The notes: generated from the letters alone by a model not told the origin. Positions 21,389-30,731 are shown, counted from the stretch's first letter. The stretch: 64,000 nt of DNA from Streptomyces sp. NRRL S-350 (GCF_000719705.1 NZ_JOHO01000002.1:503262-567261); one strand, 5' to 3'. Translations and numbers: made by a program.

Positions 21389-23452
21389 ATGGCTGCGGAG
21401 AGTGCGCGAAGAGCCTGGTGGCGGCCCCGGTCCGGGCCGGCGGAGCGGCAACTGGCCATGGCGGGCTGGTGCGCCGCCGTCTGCCTGGTGGCCGGCGGCC
21501 TCTGGGTGGGCTACGTCGTGAGCCACCTCGGCTCGCCCGGGATCTCCCCGCCGGCCCACCACCTGGCGGTCCTCGGCTACGGCCTCGCCGCCGTCGCCGG
21601 CGGGATGCTGCTGCACGCCCACCGGCCGGGCAACCAGCTCGGCTGGGCGCTGCTCGCCTACGGGACGGCGCTGATCGTGCCGCTCGCCGCCCAGGCCCCG
21701 GTCTGGGTGGAGGTGGGCGACTCCAGGGTGGTCGGGGCCGTCGTGGTCCTGGTGTCGGTCGGCTACACCGTCAGCGGCACGCTGTGGCACGCGCTGCCGC
21801 TGTGGCTGCCGTACGGGACGCTGCCCAGCCGCCGCTGGTGGTACGCCATCGGTGCCGTGGGCCTGTGGATGCTGCCGCAGGCGTGCTACTACGTCTACCA
21901 GCCCACCGTGTTCGGCCGGCCGAACCCGTTCGCCGGCAGCGCCGTCGCGAGTCGGCTGCGGCAGTTCGACGACCGGCTGCACGTCGCCCAGCTCGTGGTG
22001 TTCGTCGTGCTGACCGCCGTGGTGATCCTCGTGCCGCTCGCCCGCACCCGCGGTTTGTCCCCCCGACGGCGGCAGAACGTGCTGATCGGGCTCGGCGTCT
22101 ACCTGCTGTGGGGCGGTGCCGAACTCGGCTACTACTTCGACGAGCAGAGCACGGCCTCGTACGTCGCCTTCGCGGTCGCCTCCGCGCTGTGGACGCTCAC
22201 CCTGGCCGTCGTCGCCGTGCGCGACGGCTCCTGGCGGCTCGACCGGGCGGCCCGCCGGGTGCTGGTCGGGCTGCTGGTGGCCACCGGACTGGTCGTGGCG
22301 TTCGTGCTGGTGGCCTGCGTGCTCTCCACCATGCTGCTGCCCGGGCGGCGCGGCGCCGGGGCGCTGCTGCTGGTCGCCGTCGTCTTCGTGTTCGCCGCCG
22401 GGCTGCCCCGGGGCGTCCGGTGGGCCTCCGGCGTCGTCGACCGCTGGTACTACGGCTCGCGCGCGCAGCCGTACCAGGTGCTGCGCAGCCTGGCCGGACG
22501 GGTCAGTCAGACCGTCGACCCGCAGGACGTACCGGCCGTGCTGTGCACCACCGTCAGTGACGAACTCCGGCTCTCCGGCGTGGCGTTGACCGTCTCCACC
22601 CGCGGCGGCGAACGCCCGCTGGCCGCCGTCGGGGACCGCTCCGGCAGCGGCGAGGGCTTCGCCCTGGTGCACCGCGGCGCCGAGATCGGCCGGCTCACCG
22701 TCGCCCCGCGCCCCGGCCAGCAGACACTCGACGCCAGCGACCGCGACATCCTCCGCTCGCTCGCCGACCAGGCCGCGCCCGCCGTCGCCTCGCTGCAGCT
22801 GATGGAGGACCTCCGGGCCAGCCGGGAGCAGATCGTCGCGGCCCGCGAGGAGGAGCGCCGCCAGCTGCGCCGCGACATCCACGACGGCCTCGGCCCGTTG
22901 CTGGCCGGCCTGCGGCTGCGCCTGCAGGGTGCGGCCGCGGTCGACGACCCGACGCAGTTCCCGGGCGCGTTGGAGCGGCTCGCGGACGACCTGGCCTCGG
23001 CCGTCCGCGAGGTCCGGCGGATCACCGACCGGCTCGGGCCGACCGCCCTGGGCGACTACGGACTCTCCCAGGCGCTGAACCGGCTCGCCGAGACCTTCAG
23101 CGACGCCGACCTCGCCGTCACCACACGACTGGAGCCCGACCCGCTGCCCGAGCTGCCCGCCGCCGTGGAGGTCGCCGTCTACCGGATCACCGCGGAGTCG
23201 CTCAACAACGTGCTCCGCCACGCCCGGGCGAGCAGGGCCACGGTGTCCGTGCGGGTGGACACCGGGCAGCTGGAGCTCGTCGTCCAGGACGACGGGCAGG
23301 GCCCGGGGCGGTGCGGGGCCGCGCATCCGGGGGTCGGGCTGCGGTCGATGTCCGAGCGGGCCGCGGAGATCGGCGGCAGTTGCACCGTCGACGCGCTCGG
23401 CCGTGGCACCCGGGTGCACGCGGTGCTCCCTCGGCGGCCCGTGAGCGAGTGA
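21389..23452 (+). CDS. Membrane sensor histidine kinase, NarL/DesK-type (HisKA_3), orphan
   Basis: 687 residues. The N-terminal 350 residues carry about nine hydrophobic segments (for example QLAMAGWCAAVCLVAGGLWV and ALLLVAVVFVFAAGLP). A GAF-like sensor region follows at about 365-470. The dimerisation/phosphoacceptor helix reads EEERRQLRRDIHDGLGPLLA with His498. The HATPase domain shows the N box ITAESLNNVLRHARAS and the G boxes DDGQGPG and GVGLRSMSERA. Such kinases normally sit next to a LuxR-type response regulator; none is found in either direction here, so the partner must be elsewhere. The many-helix sensor suggests a membrane or lipid signal. ATG 21389 has GAGGAGAGGG upstream. Confidence 0.87.
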   Translation: MAAESARRAWWRPRSGPAERQLAMAGWCAAVCLVAGGLWVGYVVSHLGSPGISPPAHHLAVLGYGLAAVAGGMLLHAHRPGNQLGWALLAYGTALIVPLAAQAPVWVEVGDSRVVGAVVVLVSVGYTVSGTLWHALPLWLPYGTLPSRRWWYAIGAVGLWMLPQACYYVYQPTVFGRPNPFAGSAVASRLRQFDDRLHVAQLVVFVVLTAVVILVPLARTRGLSPRRRQNVLIGLGVYLLWGGAELGYYFDEQSTASYVAFAVASALWTLTLAVVAVRDGSWRLDRAARRVLVGLLVATGLVVAFVLVACVLSTMLLPGRRGAGALLLVAVVFVFAAGLPRGVRWASGVVDRWYYGSRAQPYQVLRSLAGRVSQTVDPQDVPAVLCTTVSDELRLSGVALTVSTRGGERPLAAVGDRSGSGEGFALVHRGAEIGRLTVAPRPGQQTLDASDRDILRSLADQAAPAVASLQLMEDLRASREQIVAAREEERRQLRRDIHDGLGPLLAGLRLRLQGAAAVDDPTQFPGALERLADDLASAVREVRRITDRLGPTALGDYGLSQALNRLAETFSDADLAVTTRLEPDPLPELPAAVEVAVYRITAESLNNVLRHARASRATVSVRVDTGQLELVVQDDGQGPGRCGAAHPGVGLRSMSERAAEIGGSCTVDALGRGTRVHAVLPRRPVSE

Positions 23453-23617
23453 GCGCGGTGCTCGCCGGTGCTTTTCGGTGCTCCTCGGTGCTTTCGGCGA
23501 GCCCCGGCGCAGCGCTCGCGGCCGGACCGGCGACAGGGGGCCGCCCCCGGCGCGACGGGCGGTCGGCCGGGGGCGGGACGTGTCAGGGGATCGGGGGCAA
23601 AAGGGTGGGTAGCGCGT

Positions 23618-23845
23618 TCAATTGCAGTTCGGCGGATTGGGGCACCGGGGTCGCGACGGGCCGGTGCCGGCGCCCGTGCCGGGCCCGGGGCGGGGCCACC
23701 GCTTGGGTCCGCGGCCGCCCGCGGTGCTCTCGGTGCTCCCGACCCGGCACCTGCACGCCCGGGCGGCCGCGGCGAGGCTCACGGCGGCGAACACGGCGGC
23801 GACACCGGCCGCCGCCAGCGCCGTACCGGCCGATCTGTCAGTCAT
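23618..23845 (-). CDS. Small single-pass membrane or secreted peptide with Pro/Gly-rich tail
   Basis: 75 residues on the minus strand. MTDRSAGTALAAAGVAAVFA then AVSLAAAARACRCR gives one hydrophobic helix or signal, followed by a proline/glycine/arginine-rich tail that ends RPRCPNPPNCN, with four cysteines in total. A textbook ribosome binding site (GGAGG, 6 bases before ATG) supports expression despite the small size. I recognise no family. It could be an anchored small protein or a secreted peptide, and the CPNPPNC ending is unusual. It is divergent from the TetR gene across 572 bp and convergent with the kinase gene. Confidence 0.5.
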   Translation of the reverse strand: MTDRSAGTALAAAGVAAVFAAVSLAAAARACRCRVGSTESTAGGRGPKRWPRPGPGTGAGTGPSRPRCPNPPNCN

Positions 23846-24417
23846 GGCTGACCTCCAGGGTGGGTTCCGCAGGCCGGGCGCTCCGACCTGCTCCTCCATG
23901 CCACCGCCGGTCCTGCCCCGACCGCATGGGGCGACGGTCCTGTCCCGGTCCCGCTGCGCGCTGGGGCGGTCACCATGGGTGATGCGGCGCGGGCGGTGGC
24001 TGGTCTGCGGTCGGGTACCTCCGCATCCGGGCTCCGCTGGGGTCCACGGGATCCCCCCGGGTTCCCCGGGGTTCCGGCCGGGGGTGGGGGTTCGGTACGG
24101 GGCGGTGCGCTGGGGGCGACTCGGCGGACGGCCGGGCCCGGGCACCGGGGGAGCCTCTTCTGGAAGCGTAACGGCGTGAACGTCCCTGGCAACTCGGCCA
24201 CTTGGGAAGCCCGGCAATGGCGGAACGGTGGCGGGGGTGGGAGGGAACGGGTTCGTTCACTAACATCGACAGTAGTCCCGTGACAGAGAACCTGCATTCG
24301 CCGTCGCGCCGGCGGACGGGGACTCCCTTTCGGAGGTCCGCGTCCCGGAGAACCACGGCGCGGACGAATGCGTGTACCGATGGGATCGAGGAAGGCGACT
24401 GGAGAAGGTGCGCAGCC
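23846..24417. other. Divergent upstream region of the small peptide and TetR genes
   Basis: 572 bp without a convincing gene. The left half is G/C-rich with runs of G; the right half has the motif shared with the MFS promoter (24252-24280) and ordinary leader sequence up to TetR. Confidence 0.5.
24252..24280. promoter_or_regulatory. Putative TetR operator shared with the MFS pump promoter
   Basis: 29 bp that match 24 positions of 2661-2689: a TTCGTTC block, a variable centre, then CGACAGTAG, one mismatch and CCCG. It lies 138-166 bp upstream of the TetR start. Two copies this similar, one before a TetR repressor and one over the promoter of an efflux pump, suggest a common binding site. Confidence 0.45.
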
Positions 24418-25035
24418 ATGACCGCTGAAACGGACGCCGTGCGCGGACCGCTGACCGGAGCCCCGCTGCGGCGGCGCGGCGAGGTGCTGGAGAGCGCCAT
24501 CTACGACGCGGTCCTCCAGCAGCTCACCACCGACGGCTACGCCCGGCTGACCATGGAGGGAGTGGCCGCCGCGGCGCAGACCGGCAAGGCCGCGCTCTAC
24601 CGCCGCTGGTCCTCCAAGGAGCAGCTGGTCATGGACGCCCTGCAGGCCAGCCTGCCGCCGGGCGGGGCGGCCCCCGACACCGGCAGCCTGCGGGAGGACC
24701 TGCTGGGGGTGGTGGCCGGGCTGCGCGCCGCGATGTTCAGCGACGTGGGCGCCGCCGTCCGGGCGATCATGAGCGAGCTCGACCACCGGCGTGCCCACGC
24801 CTTCGTGGAGATCGTGCTGGAACGGGTGGTCGAACCGACCACCGCCCTGATCGCCGAGGTGCTGGACCGCGGCACCCGCCGCGGTGAGGTCCGCCCGGGG
24901 GCCGTCACCCCGCTGGTCACCGACGTGGTGCCGGCGTTGATGCTGTACCGGATCAAGATGTGCGGCGGGGAGGCGGTGCAACTCGACCCGGAGGAGATCG
25001 TGGACGAGGTGCTGCTGCCGATCGTCCGCCCGTGA
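24418..25035 (+). CDS. TetR/AcrR-family repressor
   Basis: 205 residues. The N-terminal helix-turn-helix is AIYDAVLQQLTTDGYARLTM, then VAAAAQTGKAALYRRWSSKE, the standard TetR DNA-binding pattern ('K..LYR.W.SKE.L'). The C-terminal ligand domain (about 75-205) is of the TetR_C type with LVTDVVPALMLYRI near the end. No pump is adjacent, but the 29-bp block upstream is shared with the DHA2 pump promoter at 2.6 kb, which makes that pump a candidate target besides self-regulation. ATG 24418 has GAGAAGG upstream. Confidence 0.87.
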   Translation: MTAETDAVRGPLTGAPLRRRGEVLESAIYDAVLQQLTTDGYARLTMEGVAAAAQTGKAALYRRWSSKEQLVMDALQASLPPGGAAPDTGSLREDLLGVVAGLRAAMFSDVGAAVRAIMSELDHRRAHAFVEIVLERVVEPTTALIAEVLDRGTRRGEVRPGAVTPLVTDVVPALMLYRIKMCGGEAVQLDPEEIVDEVLLPIVRP

Positions 25036-25352
25036 CGCGGCGCCGCGCGGTGTGCGAATTCCGGCGCGGTACGGCGATCGGCAGCGGCGGTCGGATTTCC
25101 CGGGTGCGGAACCGGCCGCTTTCCGGCCCCGCCGGGCGCCCTTTCCGGTGACCTTTCCGGTGTCCCCTCCGGTGGCTGCCGTTTCGGCGTGCCGTTTTCG
25201 GGGCGCCGTTTCCGGGGCGCCGTTTCGCGGGGTGCTTTCGGGGCCGTTCCGAGGCGCCGCTTCCGGGTGCCCTGGCGGAAGTGACGGCTTGGGGAGTGCC
25301 GTTCCGGAGGGTGTTGCGGTCGGTTCCGGGGAAGGTGCGGCGCCGCGCGGCC
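25036..25352. repeat. Non-coding stretch of short degenerate repeats
   Basis: 317 bp between convergent genes. It contains clustered near-repeats such as CCTTTCCGGTGA/CCTTTCCGGTGT (about 25139-25163) and three 14-15-bp units of form CGTTT(T/C)CGGGGCGC (about 25193-25235). No gene or clear terminator is seen. The repeats look like slippage-derived spacer DNA. Confidence 0.55.
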
Positions 25353-26717
25353 TCACGCCCCGCTGTGGCGGATCATCTCCTCGCGCTCGACGACCTTGAC
25401 CCGCTCACGGCCCTCGGCCCGGCCGAGCGCGCGCTCGTACCCGTCGAGCAACTGCCAGCCCGCCCAGGTGGTGTAGCGCACGCCGCGGCCCCGCAGGTGC
25501 TCCTCGACCGCCGCCGGATCCGGCTCGGCGGCGCCGGGCAGGCGGCCGGCCGCGTGGTCGTCCAGCAGGCAGGCGACCGTCTCGTTGGCATCGCCCTTGG
25601 TGTGGCCGATCAGGCCGACCGGGCCGCGCTTGATCCAGCCGGTGACGTAGGTGGCGGCGTGGTGCGAGCCGTTGCCGTCCACGACCCGGCCGGCCGCGTG
25701 CGGGACGGTGCCGGAGACCGGGTCGAACGGCAGCTTGGGCAGTTCGTCGGAGTAGTAGCCGACGGCCCGGTAGACCGCCTGCACGTCCCAGTCCGTGAAG
25801 CGGCCGGTGCCGCGCACGTTGCCGGTACCGTCCGGCTCGGTGCGCTCGGTGCGCAGCCCGACCACCCGGCCGTCCGCACCGAGGATCTCCACCGGGGACT
25901 CGAAGAAGTGCAGGAAGACCCGGTGCGGGCGGTCCCCGACATCGCGGATCGCCCAGTTCTCCAGCGTCGACGCGACCAGGTCGACGTGCTTGACCGCGCG
26001 GCGCTCGGCGACCGAGCCGGCGTCGTACTCGATGTCCGCCGGGTCGACGATCACCTCGATGGTGGGGGAGTGGTCCAGCTCGCGCAGCTCCATCGGGCTG
26101 AACTTGGCCTGGGCCGGGCCGCGGCGGCCGAAGACGTGCACCTCGCGGGCCCGGTTGCGCAGCAGGCCCGCGTGGACGTTCGGCGGGATCTCGGTGGGCA
26201 GCAGCTCCTCGGCGGTCTTGGCGAGGATGCGGGCGACGTCCAGGGCGACGTTGCCGACGCCGAGCACCGCGACCTTCTCGGCCGCCAGGGGCCAACTGCG
26301 CGGCACGTCGGGGTGGCCGTCGTACCAGGAGACGAAGTCGGCGGCGCCGTGGGAGCCGTCCAGGTCGACGCCGGGCAGGTCCAGTGGACGGTCGGCCGTC
26401 GCGCCGGTCGCGAAGACCACGGCGTCGTAGAACCGGTGCAGGTCGTCCAGGGCGACGTCGGACGGGTAGTCGACGTTGCCGAACAGGCGGACCTGCGGCT
26501 TGTCGAGCACCTGGTGCAGGGCCGTCACGATGCCCTTGATGCGCGGGTGGTCGGGCGCGACGCCGTAGCGGATCAGGCCGAACGGGGCGGGCATCCGCTC
26601 GAACAGGTCGATCGAGACGCCGGGCGTCTGCGCGGCGTCGGACTTCAGCAGGGCGTCGGCGGCGTAGATGCCGGCGGGGCCGGCTCCGACGATCGCGACT
26701 CTGATCGGGCGGGGCAT
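25353..26717 (-). CDS. fprA: FAD/NADP ferredoxin reductase (FprA type)
   Basis: 454 residues, the usual length for the adrenodoxin-reductase-like FprA family. The FAD fold starts IRVAIVGAGPAGIYAADALL, with PFGLIRYGVAPDHPRIKGI as the strongly conserved family block. The NADP site is VAVLGVGNVALDVARIL. YVTGWIKRGPVGLIGHTKGD is the C-terminal signature. It passes electrons from NADPH to ferredoxins that serve P450s and other oxygenases; the Rieske oxygenase at 58.5 kb is one possible client. Cytosolic, monocistronic. Confidence 0.92.
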   Translation of the reverse strand: MPRPIRVAIVGAGPAGIYAADALLKSDAAQTPGVSIDLFERMPAPFGLIRYGVAPDHPRIKGIVTALHQVLDKPQVRLFGNVDYPSDVALDDLHRFYDAVVFATGATADRPLDLPGVDLDGSHGAADFVSWYDGHPDVPRSWPLAAEKVAVLGVGNVALDVARILAKTAEELLPTEIPPNVHAGLLRNRAREVHVFGRRGPAQAKFSPMELRELDHSPTIEVIVDPADIEYDAGSVAERRAVKHVDLVASTLENWAIRDVGDRPHRVFLHFFESPVEILGADGRVVGLRTERTEPDGTGNVRGTGRFTDWDVQAVYRAVGYYSDELPKLPFDPVSGTVPHAAGRVVDGNGSHHAATYVTGWIKRGPVGLIGHTKGDANETVACLLDDHAAGRLPGAAEPDPAAVEEHLRGRGVRYTTWAGWQLLDGYERALGRAEGRERVKVVEREEMIRHSGA

Positions 26718-26904
26718 GGCGGGCCTCCGGTCGGGCGCAGCGGGAGGTGGTCTGGACCCTTGCAGCCAACCCGGGGGCGGGACGGGGGTGTAGGGGGCTC
26801 CGGCCTATGACGGCATAGAGGCGACCTATGGGTGAGCGGACGGCCTGGCGGTCCGCGCGGCGCGACCGGCCCGGGACGCCGCCCGGGCCGGCCGCGTGGC
26901 GGGG

Positions 26905-27738
26905 TCAGCCGCCGTCGCCAGGGGCCTGCGCCGGTACGGCGGGCGGCGGGGTCCGGGTCGGGTGACCGGCCGGACCGCCGGCCCCGTCGGCGACCCCGGC
27001 GGCGGCCTCGAAGAAGCGCAGCAGCTCCACGGGGAACGGCAGCACCAGCGTCGAGTTCTTCTCCGCCGCGACCTCGACGACGGTCTGCAGCAGCCGCAGC
27101 TGCATGGCCGCCGGCGTCCCGGCCATCCTGGTGGCCGCCTCGGCCAGCTTGGTGGCGGCCTGGAACTCGCCGTCGGCGGTGATGATCCGGGCCCGGCGCT
27201 CCCGGTCGGCCTCGGCCTGGCGGGCCATCGAGCGCTTCATCGAGTCGGGCAGGCTGACGTCCTTGATCTCCACCCGGTCGATGTGCACGCCCCAGCCGGT
27301 GGCCGGACTCTCCAGCATGACCTCCAGCCCCTGGTGCAGGTTCTCCCGACCGGAGAGCAGGTCGTCCAGCTCGCTCTTGCCGATGATCGAACGCAGGGAG
27401 GTCTGGGCGACCTGCAGCATGGCGAAGGCGTAGTTCTGCACGTCCACGGTGGCCTTGACCGGGTCCACCACCCGGAAGTACAGGACCGCGTCGACGCTCA
27501 CCGAGACGTTGTCCTTGGTGATGCCCTCCTGCGCGGGCACCGGCATGGTGATGACCTGGACGTTGACCTTGCGCATCCGGTCCACCACCGGCACCAGCAG
27601 GGTGATGCCCGGCTCGCGGACGCGCCCGCGCACCCGCCCCAGCCGGAACACCACGCCGCGCTCGTACTGCTGCACCACCCGGACGCCGGTCAGCAGCCAG
27701 AGCAGGAGCACCACGGCGACGATCACGACCGCTGTCAC
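26905..27738 (-). CDS. SPFH/stomatin (slipin)-family membrane protein
   Basis: 277 residues. It has one N-terminal membrane helix (TAVVIVAVVLLLWLLTGVRV), then the band-7 domain: VVQQYERGVVFRLGRVRG, PGITLLVPVVDRM, DNVSVSVDAVLYFRVVDPVK, QTSLRSIIGKSELDDLLSGR, GWGVHIDRVEIKDVSLPDSM. The coiled-coil-like stretch KRSMARQAEADRERRARIIT follows, and a Pro-rich tail closes the protein. Stomatin-like proteins form membrane scaffolds and often work with NfeD proteases; no nfeD is adjacent. The GTG at 27738 was chosen because GGAGG lies 8 bases upstream and it begins just before the membrane helix. Confidence 0.87.
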   Translation of the reverse strand: MTAVVIVAVVLLLWLLTGVRVVQQYERGVVFRLGRVRGRVREPGITLLVPVVDRMRKVNVQVITMPVPAQEGITKDNVSVSVDAVLYFRVVDPVKATVDVQNYAFAMLQVAQTSLRSIIGKSELDDLLSGRENLHQGLEVMLESPATGWGVHIDRVEIKDVSLPDSMKRSMARQAEADRERRARIITADGEFQAATKLAEAATRMAGTPAAMQLRLLQTVVEVAAEKNSTLVLPFPVELLRFFEAAAGVADGAGGPAGHPTRTPPPAVPAQAPGDGG

Positions 27739-28034
27739 CAATCCCACCTCCCCCGTCGGCGCGCAGCCGGGCCGGACCCGGGAGGCCCTGTCGCGCGGTG
27801 CGAGCCGCGCAGGACAGTATGCGCCCGGGCTGCCGGGCGGGACAGGCTCGTGCACGGGGCTTCTGACGGGCCTTCGGCGGGCGGCGGCCCCCGGTCCTGC
27901 GACAGCCGGCGGGCCGGGTGGTGCGAGCCGACACGCACGGGCCGTGCTGTTGCTCGACTTGCCGCGGGCCGGGCGCTTGGATGGCTCTGCCCTGGTCAAC
28001 TGGACGGACCCGGCCAGCCGAGGAGCGACCCACC

Positions 28035-28685
28035 GTGAACGACACCCCCGATGCCGCCGCCGTGGCTCGCCGGATCACCGAACGGCGCGAGCAACTCGGC
28101 CTGAGCGAGGACGATCTGGCGCGCCGGTCCGCGATGGCCCCCCGCTACCTGCGGCACCTGCTCCAGGCCGGGCCCGCGTTCGACCTCGGCGGGTTCCTGC
28201 GGATCGCCGCGGCCCTCGGCAGCAGCCGGTCCGAGATGCTGGAGGGCCGTAGCGACGCCCCGCCGGGACAGGGCGGCCCCGGTCCGCGCCCCCGGCTGCA
28301 GAACCTCACCGAAGCCGAGTGCTGGGAGCTGGTCGGCACGCACGGCATCGGCCGGATCGGACTGCCCGTCGAGCCGGGGCCGGTGGTGCTGCCCGTCAAC
28401 TACGTCGTCGACCGGGCCTCCTTCGCCTTCCGCACCGGCGAGCACCACGCCGCCGCCCCGGAGGAGGGCGCCGCGGTCTCGTTCCAGGTCGACCGCATCG
28501 ACGAGTACCTCGGCCGCGGCTGGAGCGTGCTCGCCCTCGGCCGGGCGCACTACGTGAACGATCCGGACGAGGTCGAGCGCTTGGCCGGCCTGCCCGGTGC
28601 CAGCCCGTGGTCGGGCGGGGAACGGCCGTGCTGGGTCCGGATCCGCCCGCAGGAGGTGACCGGGCGCCGGCTGGTCTCGGGCTGA
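28035..28685 (+). CDS. Helix-turn-helix + pyridoxamine-phosphate-oxidase-like fusion protein
   Basis: 216 residues. Residues 9-70 form an XRE-type helix-turn-helix (ARRITERREQLGLSEDDLAR, APRYLRHLLQ, FDLGGFLRIAAALG). Residues about 88-215 match the split-barrel FMN-binding PNPOx-like family (LTEAECWELVGTHGIGRIGL, VLPVNYVVDRASFAFRTGEH, VSFQVDRIDEYLGRGWSVLA, GRAHYV). These fusions are common in actinomycetes; the barrel may bind FMN or F420 and sense redox state, but the targets are unknown. The GTG start at 28035 has GAGGAG nine bases upstream. The SPFH gene is divergent. Confidence 0.8.
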   Translation: MNDTPDAAAVARRITERREQLGLSEDDLARRSAMAPRYLRHLLQAGPAFDLGGFLRIAAALGSSRSEMLEGRSDAPPGQGGPGPRPRLQNLTEAECWELVGTHGIGRIGLPVEPGPVVLPVNYVVDRASFAFRTGEHHAAAPEEGAAVSFQVDRIDEYLGRGWSVLALGRAHYVNDPDEVERLAGLPGASPWSGGERPCWVRIRPQEVTGRRLVSG

Positions 28686-29025
28686 GGGACCGGGCCGCAG
28701 GGCGGGCCGAGGGGGCCGCGGCTGCGGACGGCGCTGCCGCCAGTCGTCGAACCGGTGGCCGGAAGTACCGGCCGGGAGGGTGACGCCGAGCCGTTCCCAG
28801 GGTGCGGGGGCTCCGTCAGTGGGCTGGGGCTGGGGCTGGGGCGGGAGCGGGCCGCCCGGGCTCGGCCCCGGCACGGCCGATAACCGAAAGGTCACGAGTT
28901 CTCCAAGTCGGGTGCGCGAACGCGTCGATCATGGTGGGTTCTTGTCAGTCCCCCGCCGAGGGGGACCTTCGGCTCGGAACGCGAGCAGTGCGGCGAGCGG
29001 TCAAGCGGACAACAGGAGACACGTG
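28686..29025. other. Leader region of the membrane protein gene
   Basis: 340 bp with no convincing gene. It holds a GGGGCT triplet run (28824-28843) and a 7-bp-stem hairpin (GTCCCCC 28948-28954 with GGGGGAC 28960-28966) about 60 bp before the next start, possibly part of that gene's 5' leader. Confidence 0.45.
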
Positions 29026-29571
29026 GTGGCGGTCGACGGGGGCAACATGGCCCAGGTTGTGATCGATACGGCATACAACGAGCGCAAGCGGCTGCACACC
29101 GGCCGCAGCCGGACCACCGCCATGGTCGTGCTGGGCCTGGTCGCCGCGGTCGGGCTCTTCCTGGCACTGGTGGTCGGCAAGTCGGACCCGACCTCCGCGC
29201 CGACCTGCGACGGCCACACCATGACCCGGACCAGTGAGTGCCGGATCTGGTCCAACCACGGCGGCGGGGGCACATACTCGTACGACGAGATGATCGACCG
29301 CCGGGAGTCCTCGAACGGGGTCTGGCGGGTCGTCGGCTTCGGCGGTGCGGGCCTCGCCGTCGTCCTGATGCTGGTCTCCTACACCAAGCTCAACCCGAAC
29401 CGCCCGTGGGGCACACCGGTCAACGCCGCCTGCCCGCGTTGCCGAGAACTGAACCTGCGGGAGAAGCTCACCGTCCACAGCGTCACCCGGGGCCGCACCA
29501 CCCACCGCTACAGCGGCATCGTCACCCTCTGCACCCCCGCCTGCGGATTCGCCACGATCCGCCAGCGCTGA
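29026..29571 (+). CDS. Two-helix membrane protein with C-terminal cysteine pairs
   Basis: 181 residues. Two hydrophobic helices (AMVVLGLVAAVGLFLALVVG and WRVVGFGGAGLAVVLMLVSY) flank an extracellular loop with two cysteines (TCDGHTMTRTSECRIW). After the second helix a cytoplasmic domain has NAACPRCRELN and LCTPACGF, two cysteine pairs that could bind a metal. I recognise no named family. The start was set at GTG 29026 because AGGAG lies 7 bases upstream; ATG 29047 is an alternative. The RiPP region starts about 1.2 kb downstream, with no sign that this gene belongs to it. Confidence 0.6.
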   Translation: MAVDGGNMAQVVIDTAYNERKRLHTGRSRTTAMVVLGLVAAVGLFLALVVGKSDPTSAPTCDGHTMTRTSECRIWSNHGGGGTYSYDEMIDRRESSNGVWRVVGFGGAGLAVVLMLVSYTKLNPNRPWGTPVNAACPRCRELNLREKLTVHSVTRGRTTHRYSGIVTLCTPACGFATIRQR

Positions 29572-29659
29572 CCGACCGCCCCGAGCGGAGGCCCACCTGA
29601 GTCCTCCGGCTCCCACCCGCTACGCTCGGTGCCCGTCGAACGAATGATGGGTGAAGCGA

Positions 29660-30571
29660 GTGAGCAGGTGGGAGCGGGCGCTCGACGCGGCCGGCGTACA
29701 CGACCCGGCCCTGCGGGCCGACTACGGCCGGCAGCGGCAGGAGGTCGCCCGGTACAAGCGAGAGGTCGCACTGGCCACAGCCCTCCTGCTGCCCGGCCGG
29801 ACCGTCCCGCACGTGATCGCCGCAGCCGCCTTCATGCACCGCACCGACACCATCCTGGACAGCGGACCCCTCGCCGGACGCCGCGCCGCATCCGCCCGCT
29901 GGCGGCAGCAGGTCACCGAGAGCCTGGCCGCCGGGCGGACCGACGACCCCGAACTGCGCCCCCTGCTGAACAGCATCGACGCCCACCCAGCCCTGCGCGA
30001 CCGGGTCCTCGACTTCCTCGCCGCCACGGACGCGGACCTCGACTTCTCCGGGTTCGCCACCGAACAGGACTACCAGGCCTACGTGGACGGGTACTCGCTG
30101 CCCGCCTTCATGGTCGTCGCCGCGCTGCTCGGACCGGACGGTGACCAGAGCGCCTACCGGGCCGCCTGCCGTACCTACATCGACGCCAGCCAGCGGCTCG
30201 ACTTCGTCAACGACCTCGCCGAGGACCTCGCGGACGGCCGGCTGACCCTCCCCGAACAGACGCTCCGGGAGCACGGCGTCACCCGCGCCGACCTGGAGCA
30301 CGGCCGCGACCTGCCGACCGTACGGGCCCTGCTGGGCGACCAGCTCGACCTGGTCGACCGCACGCTCGCCGAGGGCAGGACCGTCATCGGCCTGGTACCC
30401 GCCGTCCACCGGCCGATGGTCCGGTGCATCGTCGGCGTGGACGAGCTCACCAGCGCCGCCGCCCGGGCCGACCAGGGCGCCCTGCTGCGCCGCTCCGCGA
30501 GCCCGTCCAAGCCCGGCGCGCTGCGGCTGCTCGGGCGCGAGTACCTGCGGGCGCGTCGGCTGCGGGGCTGA
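29660..30571 (+). CDS. Squalene/phytoene synthase-family protein
   Basis: 303 residues, the usual length. Two aspartate-rich motifs are visible: HRTDTILD (DxxxD) in helix C and RLDFVNDLAEDLADGRLTLP (DxxxD-type NDLAED) in the second half, the latter in the family-typical context ending 'G R l t L P'. Such enzymes join two prenyl diphosphates head to head (squalene, phytoene, presqualene). No other carotenoid or hopanoid gene is near, so the product is unknown. The start is either GTG 29651 or 29660; I use 29660, with GGGTGAAG upstream. It precedes the lanthipeptide precursor gene by 210 bp on the same strand, but a functional link is only a possibility. Confidence 0.78.
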   Translation: MSRWERALDAAGVHDPALRADYGRQRQEVARYKREVALATALLLPGRTVPHVIAAAAFMHRTDTILDSGPLAGRRAASARWRQQVTESLAAGRTDDPELRPLLNSIDAHPALRDRVLDFLAATDADLDFSGFATEQDYQAYVDGYSLPAFMVVAALLGPDGDQSAYRAACRTYIDASQRLDFVNDLAEDLADGRLTLPEQTLREHGVTRADLEHGRDLPTVRALLGDQLDLVDRTLAEGRTVIGLVPAVHRPMVRCIVGVDELTSAAARADQGALLRRSASPSKPGALRLLGREYLRARRLRG

Positions 30572-30702
30572 GGCTGCGGGCTGCCGGGGTGCGGGCTGCC
30601 GGGGGCGGTGGGTGGTGGCGTGGTGGGTGAGCGTATGCGGAGGAGCCGTCCACAAACGGAACCACCCTCTGTCGTAGGAGAGTTCGCAGCTCCGTCACGG
30701 CC

Positions 30703-30731
30703 CTGTCGCGGCCCCCGGCGCCTGGCTAGCA
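30703..30731 (+). promoter_or_regulatory. Possible promoter of the lanthipeptide precursor gene
   Basis: CTGTCG (30703-30708), a 17-bp spacer and TAGCAT (30726-30731) give a weak sigma70-type promoter with an approximately 45-nt leader before the precursor ATG. The -35 is poor. Confidence 0.3.

Noticed and set aside
23975..24283. A 102-codon frame upstream of the TetR gene
   Set aside because: Gly/Arg-rich, no ribosome binding site, and it runs through the putative operator.
29026..30571. Membrane protein and squalene/phytoene synthase-like gene as definite members of the RiPP clusters
   Set aside because: Only proximity and strand support this. Neither has a known role in lanthipeptide or lactazole-type maturation.
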